64,000 nucleotides of DNA from Cytophagaceae bacterium (GCA_016722655.1 JADKIR010000005.1:558001-622000), one strand, 5' to 3'. Counted from the first letter of the stretch, positions 7,010 to 16,316 are shown. The notes: generated by a model not told the origin, from the sequence alone. Numbers and translations: made by a program.

Positions 7010-9388
7010 ATGAAAATAAGTGAAATTTTCGAAAATATGACTTACGGACCGGCACCCGAAAACGCTTCTGAGGCTTTCAAGTTTTTGGATAAATTTGAAA
7101 AGAAGTTTCCGTTATTTATCAATGGCGAATGGCAAAAGTCCGATTCAGGGGTATTTATAAAAACGTTTAATCCTTCTGACAATTCAGAGTTGGCAGAAAT
7201 ATCATCGGGCAATCCAAAAGATGTGGATGATGCGGTAAAAGCTGCCAAAAATGCATTAAAACCATGGGTAGCATTAGGTGGCCATGGCAGAGCTAAATAT
7301 CTTTATGCCATCGCCCGTCAGGTTCAGAAGCATTCCAGGCTTTTTGCGGTTTTGGAATCCCTTGACAACGGTAAACCTGTAAGGGAAACCCGCGACATTG
7401 ATATTCCTTTGGTCGCACGACATTTTTACCATCATGCAGGCTGGGCTTCATTAATGGAAACAGAATTGCCTGATTATCAGGAGGTAGGAGTAATTGGGCA
7501 AATAATCCCGTGGAATTTTCCGATGCTGATGTTATCATGGAAAATCGCACCTGCTCTGGCCATGGGAAATACAGTCGTCTTAAAACCGGCTGAATTTACC
7601 TCTCTGACAGCCTTACTTTTTGCTGAAATATGTAAAAATGTTGGATTGCCAATAGGAGTGGTCAATATTTTAACCGGTGACGGAAAAACTGGTGCAGAAA
7701 TAGTAAATCATCCCGGAGTTGATAAAATTGCGTTCACAGGCTCAACCGAAGTTGGAAAAATTATTAGAAAGGCTATTGCCGGTTCAGGCAAAAAACTTTC
7801 ATTGGAATTAGGTGGAAAATCCCCTTTCATCGTCTTTGAAGATGCTGACCTCGACTCAGTTGTAGAAGGAATAGTGGATGCCATCTGGTTTAATCAGGGG
7901 CAGGTTTGTTGTGCGGGTTCCCGGCTTTTGGTACAGGAAAGTGTAGCAGAAAAATTATATTCAAAGATCAAAAAACGCATGGAAAAGCTCAGAATGGGCA
8001 ATTCTCTTGATAAATGTATCGATATTGGGGCTGTGGTGGACCAAACCCAATGGAATACCATAGACGGTTATGTAAAAAAAGGTATTGAAGAAGGAAACCA
8101 AATTTGGCAGCCCACCTGGGAATGTCCAAAAGGAGGGCAATTCTACCTTCCCACCCTATTTACTGATGTACCAGCAGCTTCAATTATAGCTCAGGAAGAA
8201 ATATTTGGACCAGTTTTAGTGGCCATGACTTTCCGTCACCATAAAGAGGCTGTAATTCTGGCCAACAATACCCGTTATGGATTGGCGGCAAGTATTTGGA
8301 CGGAGAATATCAATCTTGCTCTGGATATTGCACCTCAAATCAAAGCCGGAACTATTTGGATTAACTCCTCCAATGTTTTTGATGCGGCATCAGGTTTTGG
8401 TGGTTATCGGGAATCAGGATTTGGCAGAGAAGGTGGCAAGGAAGGACTTTTTGAATATGTAAAACCGAAAGTTGAAAAGGAATTCCCGGAAAATGCACCC
8501 AAAGTAAAAATTTCAAAAACCAAAATAGACTTTAACCCATCAGGAATTGACAAAACCGCCAAACATTATATTGGGGGTAAACAAGTGAGACCCGATAGTG
8601 GATATTCTATAAACATCACCAATCCCTGGGGTGATTACATTGGTGAAATGCCCGAAGGAACCAGAAAAGATATCCGGAATGCAGTTGAAGCGGCTGCCGG
8701 AAGCACATCATGGGGAAGTATGACGGGTCACGCCCGTGCTCAGGTTTTATATTTTATTGCTGAAAACCTATCTTCCAGAGCCAAAGAATTTGCTGAAAAG
8801 ATTTCACTTATGACGGGTCAAACTTTAAATGACGCTGAAAAGGAAGTTGAAGTCTCGATCCAAAGGATTTTTGCCTACGCAGCTTATGCCGACAAATACG
8901 ATGGTCAGGTGCATAGCACCACCTCAAAAAACGTTACCCTGGCCATGCCGGAAGCATTGGGCGTTTTAGGCATTGTATGTTCAGATGAAAACCCACTTTT
9001 GGGCTTTTTATCATTATTGTTGCCTGCGTTGGCAATGGGAAACAATGTGGTAATTGTTCCATCCGAAAAACATCCTTTTTCTGCAACAGATTTTTACCAA
9101 ATTCTCGAAACCTCAGATGTACCCGCCGGAACAGTAAATATTATCACGGGTAGAAAAGATGAACTCGCCTCTGAAATGGCCAAACATTTCAATATAGACG
9201 GACTTTGGTATTTTGGCACCAAAGAAGGCAGTGAAAAAGTGGAAGCATTGGCTACTGAAAGTATGAAACGCACCTGGGTCAACTACGGAAAACATCGTAT
9301 CTGGTTGGATTCCCGACAAGGTTTTGGTGATCAATTTCTGAGAAACGCCACTCAAATCAAAAATATCTGGATACCATACGGTGCCTAA
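7010..9388 (+). CDS. two-domain aldehyde dehydrogenase, ALDH16 type
   Basis: This 792-residue protein holds two aldehyde-dehydrogenase domains in tandem, the layout of the ALDH16 family. Domain 1 (about 20-490) is complete: N169 in PWNFP, E266 in LELGGK and the catalytic C300 in GQVCCAGSR. Domain 2 (about 525-780) keeps the fold ('FIGGKQVRPDSG'-like 'YIGGKQVRPDSGYS', 'LLPALAMGNNVVIVPSE') but has no GQxC motif and looks non-catalytic. ALDH16 proteins oxidise aldehydes with NAD. Placed directly after deoC, it probably oxidises the acetaldehyde made there, which is inference from position. It ends in 'IKNIWIPYGA', a tail typical of the family. Confidence 0.9.
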   Translation: MKISEIFENMTYGPAPENASEAFKFLDKFEKKFPLFINGEWQKSDSGVFIKTFNPSDNSELAEISSGNPKDVDDAVKAAKNALKPWVALGGHGRAKYLYAIARQVQKHSRLFAVLESLDNGKPVRETRDIDIPLVARHFYHHAGWASLMETELPDYQEVGVIGQIIPWNFPMLMLSWKIAPALAMGNTVVLKPAEFTSLTALLFAEICKNVGLPIGVVNILTGDGKTGAEIVNHPGVDKIAFTGSTEVGKIIRKAIAGSGKKLSLELGGKSPFIVFEDADLDSVVEGIVDAIWFNQGQVCCAGSRLLVQESVAEKLYSKIKKRMEKLRMGNSLDKCIDIGAVVDQTQWNTIDGYVKKGIEEGNQIWQPTWECPKGGQFYLPTLFTDVPAASIIAQEEIFGPVLVAMTFRHHKEAVILANNTRYGLAASIWTENINLALDIAPQIKAGTIWINSSNVFDAASGFGGYRESGFGREGGKEGLFEYVKPKVEKEFPENAPKVKISKTKIDFNPSGIDKTAKHYIGGKQVRPDSGYSINITNPWGDYIGEMPEGTRKDIRNAVEAAAGSTSWGSMTGHARAQVLYFIAENLSSRAKEFAEKISLMTGQTLNDAEKEVEVSIQRIFAYAAYADKYDGQVHSTTSKNVTLAMPEALGVLGIVCSDENPLLGFLSLLLPALAMGNNVVIVPSEKHPFSATDFYQILETSDVPAGTVNIITGRKDELASEMAKHFNIDGLWYFGTKEGSEKVEALATESMKRTWVNYGKHRIWLDSRQGFGDQFLRNATQIKNIWIPYGA

Positions 9389-9458
9389 AATTTAAATATA
9401 TCACTCTGGCATTGATTTAAGAGTGGACTTTTTTAAACAAGATACTATTTTAGAAATT

Positions 9459-10160
9459 ATGACAAGTTTACATATTGGAGCCAAAAAAGGCGAAATAGCT
9501 GAATCGGTATTATTACCCGGCGATCCTCTCAGAGCCAAATTTGTGGCCGAAAACTTTTTAGAAAATGCCGTATGCTATTCTCAGACCCGTGGAATGTATG
9601 GCTACACCGGCACTTATAAAGGTAAAAGGGTCTCTATCCAGGGCTCCGGCATGGGAATGGGGAGTTGTGGTATTTACACCCACGAACTTATCAACCATTA
9701 CGGCGTAAAAAACATCATTAGAGTAGGTACATGTGGTGCTATCCAACCATGTTTGGGTTTGGGAGATGTGATTGCTGCCATGAGTGCCTCCGGCGATAGC
9801 GATGCCAATTATCACATTTTCAAAGGAATGCACTATGCTGCCACTGCTGATTATGGTTTATTGAGTAAGGCGGTGGAATTTGCCCACCAAAACAATATTT
9901 CTATTAATCCCGGCCAGGTTTTTAGTACCAATACTTTTTATGATGAAGAACCCAACCGCTGGGAAGTATGGCAAAGACACGGAATATTGGGAATAGACAT
10001 GGAATCTCAGATACTTTTCACCATTGCAAAACGATTTGGTGCAAAAGCCCTGGCACTTTTGACAGTTTCTGATAATATCATTACAGGCGAAACCGCCAGT
10101 CAGCTGGAAAGAGAACAAACTTATAACAACATGATGAAAATCGCTCTGGAGGTGGTTTAA
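9459..10160 (+). CDS. deoD: purine-nucleoside phosphorylase, DeoD type
   Basis: DeoD cleaves purine nucleosides with phosphate to base and pentose-1-phosphate. The 233-residue product from the ATG at 9459 starts MTSLHIGAKKGEIAESVLLP as DeoD proteins do, and has 'LPGDPLRAKFVAENFL', 'GSGMGMGSCGIYTHEL', 'RVGTCGAI' and 'DMESQILFTIA'. The catalytic aspartate lies in 'TVSDNIITGE'. The frame is open 36 bp further upstream through a GTG, but the family start is the ATG. It is the purine arm of the nucleoside cluster. Confidence 0.95.
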   Translation: MTSLHIGAKKGEIAESVLLPGDPLRAKFVAENFLENAVCYSQTRGMYGYTGTYKGKRVSIQGSGMGMGSCGIYTHELINHYGVKNIIRVGTCGAIQPCLGLGDVIAAMSASGDSDANYHIFKGMHYAATADYGLLSKAVEFAHQNNISINPGQVFSTNTFYDEEPNRWEVWQRHGILGIDMESQILFTIAKRFGAKALALLTVSDNIITGETASQLEREQTYNNMMKIALEVV

Positions 10161-10180
10161 TCATTTTCAAAAAAAAATTG

Positions 10181-10660
10181 ATGCAAAATAAAAAAATAGA
10201 AATAGGCTACAAGTATTTTGAGGATTTAAAAGAATTGGAAAATTCGGACCAAATCCTTATTCAGAAAGCCCTGGATGCCTGCAAAACTGCCTATGCTCCG
10301 TATTCCAATTTCCCGGTTGGGGCAGCGGTTCTGTTGGATAGCGGTGAAATTTTCATTGGTAACAATCAGGAAAATATCTCATTCCCGGCAGGAACTTGTG
10401 CAGAAAGAACCGTGCTTAACTTTATTCATGCCAATTTCCCTGATAAAAATATAGTTACAATGGCTATTACCGCTACAAATAGCCATTCTGTAGGCCCCGT
10501 AACGCCATGTGGGGTTTGCAGGCAGGTGATGGTAGAAATGGAACGCGAACAGCAAACCGACTATAGGGTTTTATTACACAAACCGGGTGGCAGCACCATT
10601 GAATTCTCAACCGCCAGCCAATTATTGCCCTTAGCTTTTGAAGATAAATTAAAGAAATGA
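10181..10660 (+). CDS. cdd: cytidine deaminase
   Basis: Cdd hydrolyses (deoxy)cytidine to (deoxy)uridine. The 159-residue product carries the zinc motif C73-A74-E75 in 'FPAGTCAERT' and P109-C110-x2-C113 in TPCGVCRQ, with the N-terminal 'AYAPYSNFPVGAAV' that contacts the nucleoside. A TTG lies in frame just before the ATG; the ATG is preferred. The stop overlaps the start of the next deaminase gene by 4 bp, so the two are co-translated. Its product feeds the uridine-phosphorylase-like enzyme upstream. Confidence 0.95.
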   Translation: MQNKKIEIGYKYFEDLKELENSDQILIQKALDACKTAYAPYSNFPVGAAVLLDSGEIFIGNNQENISFPAGTCAERTVLNFIHANFPDKNIVTMAITATNSHSVGPVTPCGVCRQVMVEMEREQQTDYRVLLHKPGGSTIEFSTASQLLPLAFEDKLKK

Positions 10661-11136
10661 ACGCTGAGGAAGACAAACATTTTCTAAAAATTGCTGCAAA
10701 TCTGGCCATCCAAAATGTAAAGGAAAATAAAGGGGGGCCATTTGGGGCAATCGTTGTAAAAAACGGAGAAATAATCTCTTCAGGATGTAATTGTGTAAGC
10801 TCATCCAATGACCCTACCGCACATGCCGAAATCACGGCCATTAGAAATGCATGTGAAAAACTGAAAAGTTTTCAGTTGACCGATTGCACCATTTATTCCA
10901 CCTGTGAACCCTGCCCTATGTGTCTGGGAGCCATTTATTGGGCCCGACCCCAAAGATTGGTTTTTGCTTCAACCAAAAAAGATGCTGCCAAAATCGGTTT
11001 TGACGACGATTTTATTTATCAGGAAATAAACCTTCCCTTCGAAAACCGCAGAATTTCTACTTCTCAAATCGATATCACCGAAGCTCAGGAACTTTTCAAA
11101 CTTTGGGAAAATAAAGGAGATAAGGTGGAGTATTGA
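10657..11136 (+). CDS. guaD: guanine deaminase (GuaD-like, cytidine-deaminase fold)
   Basis: The 159-residue protein has the zinc ligands H56-A-E58 (TAHAE) and C86/C89 (EPCPMC) and closely follows the B. subtilis GuaD pattern: 'GGPFGAIVVKNG', 'NDPTAHAEITAIR', 'CLGAIYWARP', 'GFDDDFIY' and a C-terminal '...KVEY', where GuaD ends KKEY. GuaD converts guanine to xanthine. The domain-swapped Tyr-ending tail is a mark of this group and separates it from TadA. It completes the purine branch after deoD. Start and stop are set by the 4-bp overlap with cdd. Confidence 0.9.
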   Translation: MNAEEDKHFLKIAANLAIQNVKENKGGPFGAIVVKNGEIISSGCNCVSSSNDPTAHAEITAIRNACEKLKSFQLTDCTIYSTCEPCPMCLGAIYWARPQRLVFASTKKDAAKIGFDDDFIYQEINLPFENRRISTSQIDITEAQELFKLWENKGDKVEY

Positions 11137-11205
11137 ATTCGAAAAAATTAGAAATATTTTGAAAAAAAATAACGAATACGTATATTTGAAAAAACAATAC
11201 GTACA

Positions 11206-11448
11206 ATGCTTACAAAGTTAACATTATCATTAGAAAAATCAATTATTGAGAAAGCTAAGTCTTACGCAAAAGACACTGGTAGAAGTTTGTCTGAAATAGT
11301 TGAAAATTATTTTGAAAATATTACAGCAGAAACAAAAGAAGAAAATTTGTCTCCAAAATTAAAAAGATTAGTTGGTTCGGTTAAAATTCCGAAAGATGCT
11401 AATTTAGACCAGGATTTGAGGGATTATTTTGAGAAAAAACATTTATGA
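11206..11448 (+). CDS. DUF6364-like antitoxin
   Basis: This 80-residue protein begins MLTKLTLSLEKSIIEKAKSY and continues 'AKDTGRSLSEIVENYFE', a ribbon-helix-helix-like N-terminus of the DUF6364 type that is usually found in front of PIN-domain toxins. It should bind the operon's own promoter and neutralise the toxin through its C-terminal tail ('LDQDLRDYFEKKHL'). The stop codon overlaps the toxin start (ATGA). A strong hint of autoregulation is the position, not a mapped operator. Confidence 0.85.
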   Translation: MLTKLTLSLEKSIIEKAKSYAKDTGRSLSEIVENYFENITAETKEENLSPKLKRLVGSVKIPKDANLDQDLRDYFEKKHL

Positions 11449-11858
11449 AAAAAATCTATCTTGATACCAACATTATAATTGATTTATTAATTGAAAGAGT
11501 ACCTTTTAGTAAATACGCTATTCAAATTTTCAAAAAAGCAGAAGAACAATCAATAGTTTTATACACTTCTTCCCATTCTATTGCAACAACACACTATATT
11601 CTGAAAAAATATATCGATGAAAAAAAATTACGTGAAATTCTCAATGACTTAATAGATTTAGTTAATATAGTACCAGTTGATTTAGAGATTTTAAGAAGTG
11701 GGCTAAATTCAAAGTACAAAGATTTTGAAGATTCAATTCAGATATATTGTGCAAATAATATTAAAGACATAAGTTTTATAGTTACCAGAAATATAAAAGA
11801 TTTTAAAGATTCGGAAATAACAGCACTACCTCCGGAACAAGCAATTGAATTCATTTAA
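11445..11858 (+). CDS. PIN-domain (VapC-like) toxin
   Basis: The 137-residue product is a PIN-domain ribonuclease: 'MKKIYLDTNIIIDLLIER' gives the first acidic residue (D7), the middle helices carry 'DLEILRSGLNSKYKDFEDSIQ' with the conserved E/D pair, and 'FIVTRNIKDFKDSEI' is the last strand motif. VapC-type toxins cut tRNA or rRNA. It overlaps the antitoxin by 4 bp. The IS982 element inserted only 13 bp after its stop, so the toxin itself is intact. Confidence 0.88.
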   Translation: MKKIYLDTNIIIDLLIERVPFSKYAIQIFKKAEEQSIVLYTSSHSIATTHYILKKYIDEKKLREILNDLIDLVNIVPVDLEILRSGLNSKYKDFEDSIQIYCANNIKDISFIVTRNIKDFKDSEITALPPEQAIEFI

Positions 11859-11871
11859 AAATATTAATATA

Positions 11872-12852
11872 ACCTGTAGTGCATTTAGAGGAAAAATAAA
11901 AAAAGGCTATTCATTTTGACAAAAAAGTCGTATATTTAACTGACTACCAATCGATTAAATATAAATGAATAACCTTAAGCAAAGTTACGAAGTAATTTTA
12001 ACAGTTTTAAGAAAATTTGAAGTTCAAGATAATTTTTTAAATCAAATTAGGAGGCCAAAACTATCTGATATTGAGCTTATTGCGTTGGTTTTAACAGCTG
12101 AATATTTGAGTATAGATTCTGAATATCAATTATTTAGAATGTTGCCAGATGATATTTTTATAAAAATTGAGAGGTCTGTTTTTACCAGAAGAAAAAGAAA
12201 TTTGTTTGGAATAATTGATAGGATAAGAAATAGCATTGCCAATGAACTTGTTCCTTTTGAAAATTATATGATTGTAGATTCGATGCCATTGGAAGTTTGC
12301 AAACTGAGTAGGGCTACCAGATCTAAGATTTGTACGGAAAATTACGAATCGGCACCGGATAAAGGTTATTGTGCTTCTCAAAAAATGCATTTTTATGGAT
12401 ATAAATTACATGCCGTTTCTACACTTAAGGGAGTCTTGAAAAGCTTCGAAATTACTAAAGCCTCAGTGCATGATATACATTATATGAAAAACATAAAACA
12501 AGAGTTTGAAAATTGTACAATAATAGGTGATAAAGGATACTTAAGTGCTGATTATCAATTGGATTTGTTTGAAACAAGAAATATTACATTGGAGGTACCA
12601 ATGAGGCAAAACCAAGAAAATTATAAGCCCCAAAGTTATATTTTAAAAAATCAAGAAAGAGAATTGAAACCCTTTTATCGCAACTTTGTGACCAGTTCAT
12701 GATAAGAAGAAATTACGCAAAAACATTCCAAGGTTTCAAAACAAGACTGTTGACGAAATTAACATCTTTAACCGTTATTCAATTTATAAACCACTTAAAT
12801 GGAAGAAATATTAATAAAATCAAAATCTCTATCTCCTAAATGCACTACGGGT
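11872..12852 (+). mobile_element. IS982-family insertion sequence, 981 bp
   Basis: The left end ACCTGTAGTGCATTTAG and the complement of the right end ACCCGTAGTGCATTTAG form terminal inverted repeats with one mismatch over 17 bp. A 7-bp direct repeat TAATATA flanks the element at 11865-11871 and 12853-12859, as expected for a target-site duplication. Size and termini fit IS982. The clean ends and duplication point to a fairly recent insertion, just downstream of the PIN toxin gene. The single transposase frame is interrupted (see next entry). Confidence 0.92.
11965..12839 (+). pseudogene. IS982 transposase, interrupted by a -1 frame change
   Basis: The first frame gives 245 residues ending in a foreign tail after residue 228. 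It holds two of the three catalytic acids, D105 (MIVDSMP) and D189 (GDKGY). The IS982-typical C-terminus, including the glutamate in 'KRIETLLSQLCDQF', continues in the -1 frame from about 12645 to the TAA at 12837-12839. Joined, the protein is about 291 residues, the normal length. The switch lies in TTTTAAAAAA (12641-12650). In the first frame this reads T TTA AAA, a sequence of the kind that allows -1 ribosomal slippage; one missing A would give the same result. Without the shift the enzyme lacks its catalytic glutamate. Confidence 0.85.
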
Positions 12853-12910
12853 TAATATAACCTTTTCAATATTCTACCTGACCAAAATCAGTTTTTCTTG
12901 TGATGAAGGT

Positions 12911-12943
12911 TTTGGCAACCTCCTCGAAACAGCCGTAATCTTG
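12911..12943 (+). promoter_or_regulatory. possible ppdK promoter
   Basis: TTTG at 12911-12914 and TAATCTTG at 12936-12943 (one mismatch to TAnnTTTG) are separated by 21 bp. The -7 box lies 67 bp before the ppdK ATG. It sits outside the IS982 element, so the insertion leaves it intact. Confidence 0.4.
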
Positions 12944-13010
12944 TGATATAATTTAATAATGAATATTCCTTTAGGGAGATTTAAACCAAAAGATTAAAAA
13001 TCACAGTATT

Positions 13011-15758
13011 ATGTCAGATTCAAAAAAGTATGTGTATTCCTTCGGTGGCGGAAAAGCCGACGGAAACGAATCAATGAAGAACCTGCTGGGAGGTAAAGGA
13101 GCTAACCTTGCCGAAATGGCGGGTCACCCTAACCTAAAATTGCCAGTGCCTCCGGGCTTCACAGTCACTACCGAAGTATGTACGTATTTTTATGCCAACG
13201 GAAAACAATATCCTACAACATTAAAATCTCAGGTTGCCGATGCAATTGCTCAAATGGAGCAAATCACCGGCAAAACATTCGGTGACGACAAAAACCCACT
13301 TCTGGTTTCGGTACGTTCGGGTGCTCGTAAAAGTATGCCAGGTATGATGGAGACCGTTTTGAACGTAGGTCTTACCGAAAAAACAATTAAAGGATTGATT
13401 GCCCAGAGTGGCGACGAACGTTTTGCTTATGATGCTTATCGCAGGCTTATCATGATGTACGCCGACGTAGTAATGGAAAAAGCTGGCGGTATTGAAGTGA
13501 AAAGTGGAAAAGGTATCAGAAAAGTATTGGATGAAAAACTGGAACATATCAAAGAAACTCAGGGATATACTTCGGATACCGAACTTACAGTAGATGAATT
13601 GAAAGGCCTGGTGGCTGATTACAAAAAAACAGTCAAAAAAATATTGGGTGTTGAATTTCCGGATAATGCCGAAGAACAACTTTGGGGTGGTGTTGGTGCC
13701 GTATTCAGTAGCTGGATGGGTAAAAGAGCCATCGAATACCGTAAAATTGAAAGAATACCTGAAGAATGGGGTACTGCTGTAAACGTGCAGGCCATGGTTT
13801 TTGGTAACCTTGGAAATGATTCTTGTACTGGTGTTGCCTTTACACGTAATCCGGGTTCTGGTGAAAACAAATTCTACGGTGAGTTCCTGGTGAATGCTCA
13901 GGGTGAAGACGTAGTAGCAGGTATCCGTACTCCGGCTCCGGTGAACGAATACTCAAAAAACAGCCAAAGTGAGCAATTCGAATCTTTGGAAAAACTTATG
14001 CCTGTTCAATATGCTGAGCTTTACGAAATCCAAAGTCGTCTTGAAGGCCACTACCACGATATGCAGGACATCGAGTTTACCATCGAAAGAGGTAAATTGT
14101 ATATGTTGCAATGTCGTGTGGGTAAAAGAAATGGTGTAGCTGCCGTAAGAATGGCAACTGAAATGTACAAATCAGGACAAATTGACGGAAAAACTGCAAT
14201 TATGCGTGTTGGACCTAATCAATTGGTTGAATTGTTACTACCAATGCTTGATCCTAATATCGAAAAAGTAACTCCTACAATTGCCAAAGGTTTACCTGCA
14301 GGTCCTGGTGGTGCCAAAGGTAGAGTTGTATTTTCATCAGAAGATGCAGTTGCCTGGGCATCAAAAGGCGAACAGGTAATCCTGGTAAGAGAAGAAACTT
14401 CTCCGGAAGATGTGGACGGTATGCACAAAGCACAGGCCATCCTTACTACTAAAGGTGGTATGACTTCTCATGCTGCATTGGTAGCACGTGGTTGGGGTAA
14501 ATGTTGTATTGTAGGTTGTGCTGATATAGAGATTCATAGCCATTCCAAATTTTTCAAATCAAAAAATGGTGAGACTATCAAAGAAGGTGATTGGATCAGT
14601 CTTAATGGTACTAAAGGAAATGTGTACGAAGGAAGCATGCCATTGGTAGATATTGATATTGACAAAAATGAGTCATATCGCGACTTAATGGAGCTGGTTG
14701 ATAAATATAAAGTTATTGGTGTAAGAGCCAATGCTGAAACTCCAAATGATGCTACAGCAGGATTCAAATTTGGTGCAGAAGGTATAGGTTTATTCCGTAC
14801 AGAGCACATGTTCTATGGTGAAGGAAGTGAGCAACCATTGTTCTTGCTTCGTAAAATGATCTTGAGTACAACTGAAGAGGAAAGAAGAGAAGCTTTGGAT
14901 GAGTTGTTTATTTATGTTAAAAAAGACGTAAAAGCAACCCTTGATGTGATGAAAGGGTATCCGGTTACCTTCCGTTTGCTTGATCCACCACTTCATGAAT
15001 TCGTTCCTCATGATAGAGAGAAACTACAGCAATTAGGAAAAGACCTGGGTATCAGAATTAGTGTTTTGAACCGCAGAGTTTTGGCTCTTCATGAAAACAA
15101 CCCAATGTTGGGTCACCGTGGAGTTCGTTTGGGTGTTAGTTATCCCGAAATCACCGAAATGCAAATAAAAGCCATTTTGGAATCAGCAGCCGAGCTTACC
15201 AACGAAGGTAAAAAAGTAATGCCGGAAATTATGATTCCGGTAACTTGTACCGTAAATGAGCTTACCCATCAAAAAGCTATCGTTGAGAAAGTTTATGATG
15301 AAGTTTGTACCCGTTTGTCAATGAGAGAAATACCTTACCTGTACGGAACCATGATCGAAATACCAAGAGCAGCACTTTTGGCTGAGAAAATGGCTACAGA
15401 GGCTGACTTCTTTAGCTTTGGTACCAATGACTTGACTCAAATGGGCTTCGGTTTTAGCCGTGATGATATCGGTGGTTTCTTGCCTAAATATCTTGATCTC
15501 AAACTGTTGAACGATGATCCATTCGTAACTATCGATCAGGAAGGTATTGGTGAGTTGATCAAATTCGGTACTGAAAGAGGCCGGAAAACCAAACCAAATC
15601 TGAAAGTGGGTATTTGTGGTGAGCATGGTGGAGATCCTGAAAGTGTGAAATTCTGCCATCAGGTTGGAATGAACTACGTAAGTTGCTCTCCATTCCGCGT
15701 GCCTATTGCAAGATTGGCCGCAGCTCAGGCAGCTTTGGAATTCCCAAGAGGAAATTAA
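13011..15758 (+). CDS. ppdK: pyruvate, phosphate dikinase
   Basis: PPDK interconverts pyruvate, ATP and phosphate with phosphoenolpyruvate, AMP and pyrophosphate. The 915-residue protein has all three parts: an ATP-grasp domain ('YVYSFGGGKADGNESM', 'LLGGKGANLAEMAG'), the swivelling phosphohistidine domain with the catalytic His in GGMTSHAALVARGWG, and a C-terminal PEP-binding barrel with 'GTNDLTQMGFGFSRDD' and 'GICGEHGGDPESV'. The proline-rich C-terminal cysteine motif 'NYVSCSPFRVPIARLAAAQA' is complete. Codon use is richer in GC at third positions than the accessory genes, fitting high expression. It is followed by a strong terminator. Confidence 0.97.
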   Translation: MSDSKKYVYSFGGGKADGNESMKNLLGGKGANLAEMAGHPNLKLPVPPGFTVTTEVCTYFYANGKQYPTTLKSQVADAIAQMEQITGKTFGDDKNPLLVSVRSGARKSMPGMMETVLNVGLTEKTIKGLIAQSGDERFAYDAYRRLIMMYADVVMEKAGGIEVKSGKGIRKVLDEKLEHIKETQGYTSDTELTVDELKGLVADYKKTVKKILGVEFPDNAEEQLWGGVGAVFSSWMGKRAIEYRKIERIPEEWGTAVNVQAMVFGNLGNDSCTGVAFTRNPGSGENKFYGEFLVNAQGEDVVAGIRTPAPVNEYSKNSQSEQFESLEKLMPVQYAELYEIQSRLEGHYHDMQDIEFTIERGKLYMLQCRVGKRNGVAAVRMATEMYKSGQIDGKTAIMRVGPNQLVELLLPMLDPNIEKVTPTIAKGLPAGPGGAKGRVVFSSEDAVAWASKGEQVILVREETSPEDVDGMHKAQAILTTKGGMTSHAALVARGWGKCCIVGCADIEIHSHSKFFKSKNGETIKEGDWISLNGTKGNVYEGSMPLVDIDIDKNESYRDLMELVDKYKVIGVRANAETPNDATAGFKFGAEGIGLFRTEHMFYGEGSEQPLFLLRKMILSTTEEERREALDELFIYVKKDVKATLDVMKGYPVTFRLLDPPLHEFVPHDREKLQQLGKDLGIRISVLNRRVLALHENNPMLGHRGVRLGVSYPEITEMQIKAILESAAELTNEGKKVMPEIMIPVTCTVNELTHQKAIVEKVYDEVCTRLSMREIPYLYGTMIEIPRAALLAEKMATEADFFSFGTNDLTQMGFGFSRDDIGGFLPKYLDLKLLNDDPFVTIDQEGIGELIKFGTERGRKTKPNLKVGICGEHGGDPESVKFCHQVGMNYVSCSPFRVPIARLAAAQAALEFPRGN

Positions 15759-15776
15759 AAAACCCCGAAAATAACC

Positions 15777-15784
15777 TATCTTTG
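15777..15784 (+). promoter_or_regulatory. -7 box of the GNAT gene, abutting the ppdK terminator
   Basis: TATCTTTG matches TAnnTTTG exactly and ends one base before the 5' arm of the ppdK terminator stem. Transcription would begin inside that arm, about 28 bp before the GNAT ATG at 15818. Confidence 0.55.
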
Positions 15785-15817
15785 CCCCGGAAATTAATTT
15801 TTTCGGGGTATTTTTTT
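15785..15817 (+). terminator. Rho-independent terminator of ppdK
   Basis: CCCCGGAAA (15785-15793) pairs with TTTTTCGGGG-type sequence at 15800-15808, giving a 9-bp stem with a 6-base loop, followed by TATTTTTTT. A second possible 5' arm CCCCGAAA lies at 15763-15770 and competes for the same 3' arm. Confidence 0.8.
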
Positions 15818-16312
15818 ATGATTGAATTTGAAATTATCGAAAAAGCTAGTCTGGGACGAATCAGAGAAATAGCTTATCAAACCTGGCCTGAAGCTTATAA
15901 AAATGTGATTACTCCTGAGCAAATTTCCTATATGCTCAAAATGATGTACGACAGCCAACCTTTAGAGGTGCAATTCCTGGCCGGTCATATTTTTATTGTC
16001 CTGAAAGAAGATGGAAAGGATATGGGATTTGTAGCTTTTGAAAAAAACTATGATGGCTCTGATTCTACAAAAATCCATAAGCTATATGTTTTGCCGGAAT
16101 GCCAGGGAAAAGGATTTGGTAAAAAATTGATTGATAAAGCTATATCAGAAATAAATACCGAAAATCAGAAATCATTGATTCTGAATGTAAACAAGAAAAA
16201 TCCTTCTTTGAATTTTTATGAAAAAATTGGTTTCATAAAAGCCAGGGAGAAGGTAATTGATATTGGAAATGGCTTTTTAATGGATGATTATATAATGGAA
16301 AAAAAAATATAA
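15818..16312 (+). CDS. GNAT-family N-acetyltransferase
   Basis: The 164-residue product has the GNAT acetyl-CoA signature 'VLPECQGKGFGKKLIDKAI', preceded by the core strand 'KIHKLYVL' and followed by 'SLNFYEKIGFIKAREKV'. These enzymes move an acetyl group from acetyl-CoA to an amine; the substrate is unknown. The frame is open further upstream into ppdK, but the ATG at 15818 follows the terminator T-run and the -7 box at 15777-15784, which settles the start. It is transcribed on its own. Confidence 0.88.
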   Translation: MIEFEIIEKASLGRIREIAYQTWPEAYKNVITPEQISYMLKMMYDSQPLEVQFLAGHIFIVLKEDGKDMGFVAFEKNYDGSDSTKIHKLYVLPECQGKGFGKKLIDKAISEINTENQKSLILNVNKKNPSLNFYEKIGFIKAREKVIDIGNGFLMDDYIMEKKI

Positions 16313-16316
16313 TATT

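Noticed and set aside
15683..15817. N-terminal extension of the GNAT protein into ppdK
   Set aside because: It crosses the ppdK stop region and the terminator; the ATG at 15818 gives the family start.
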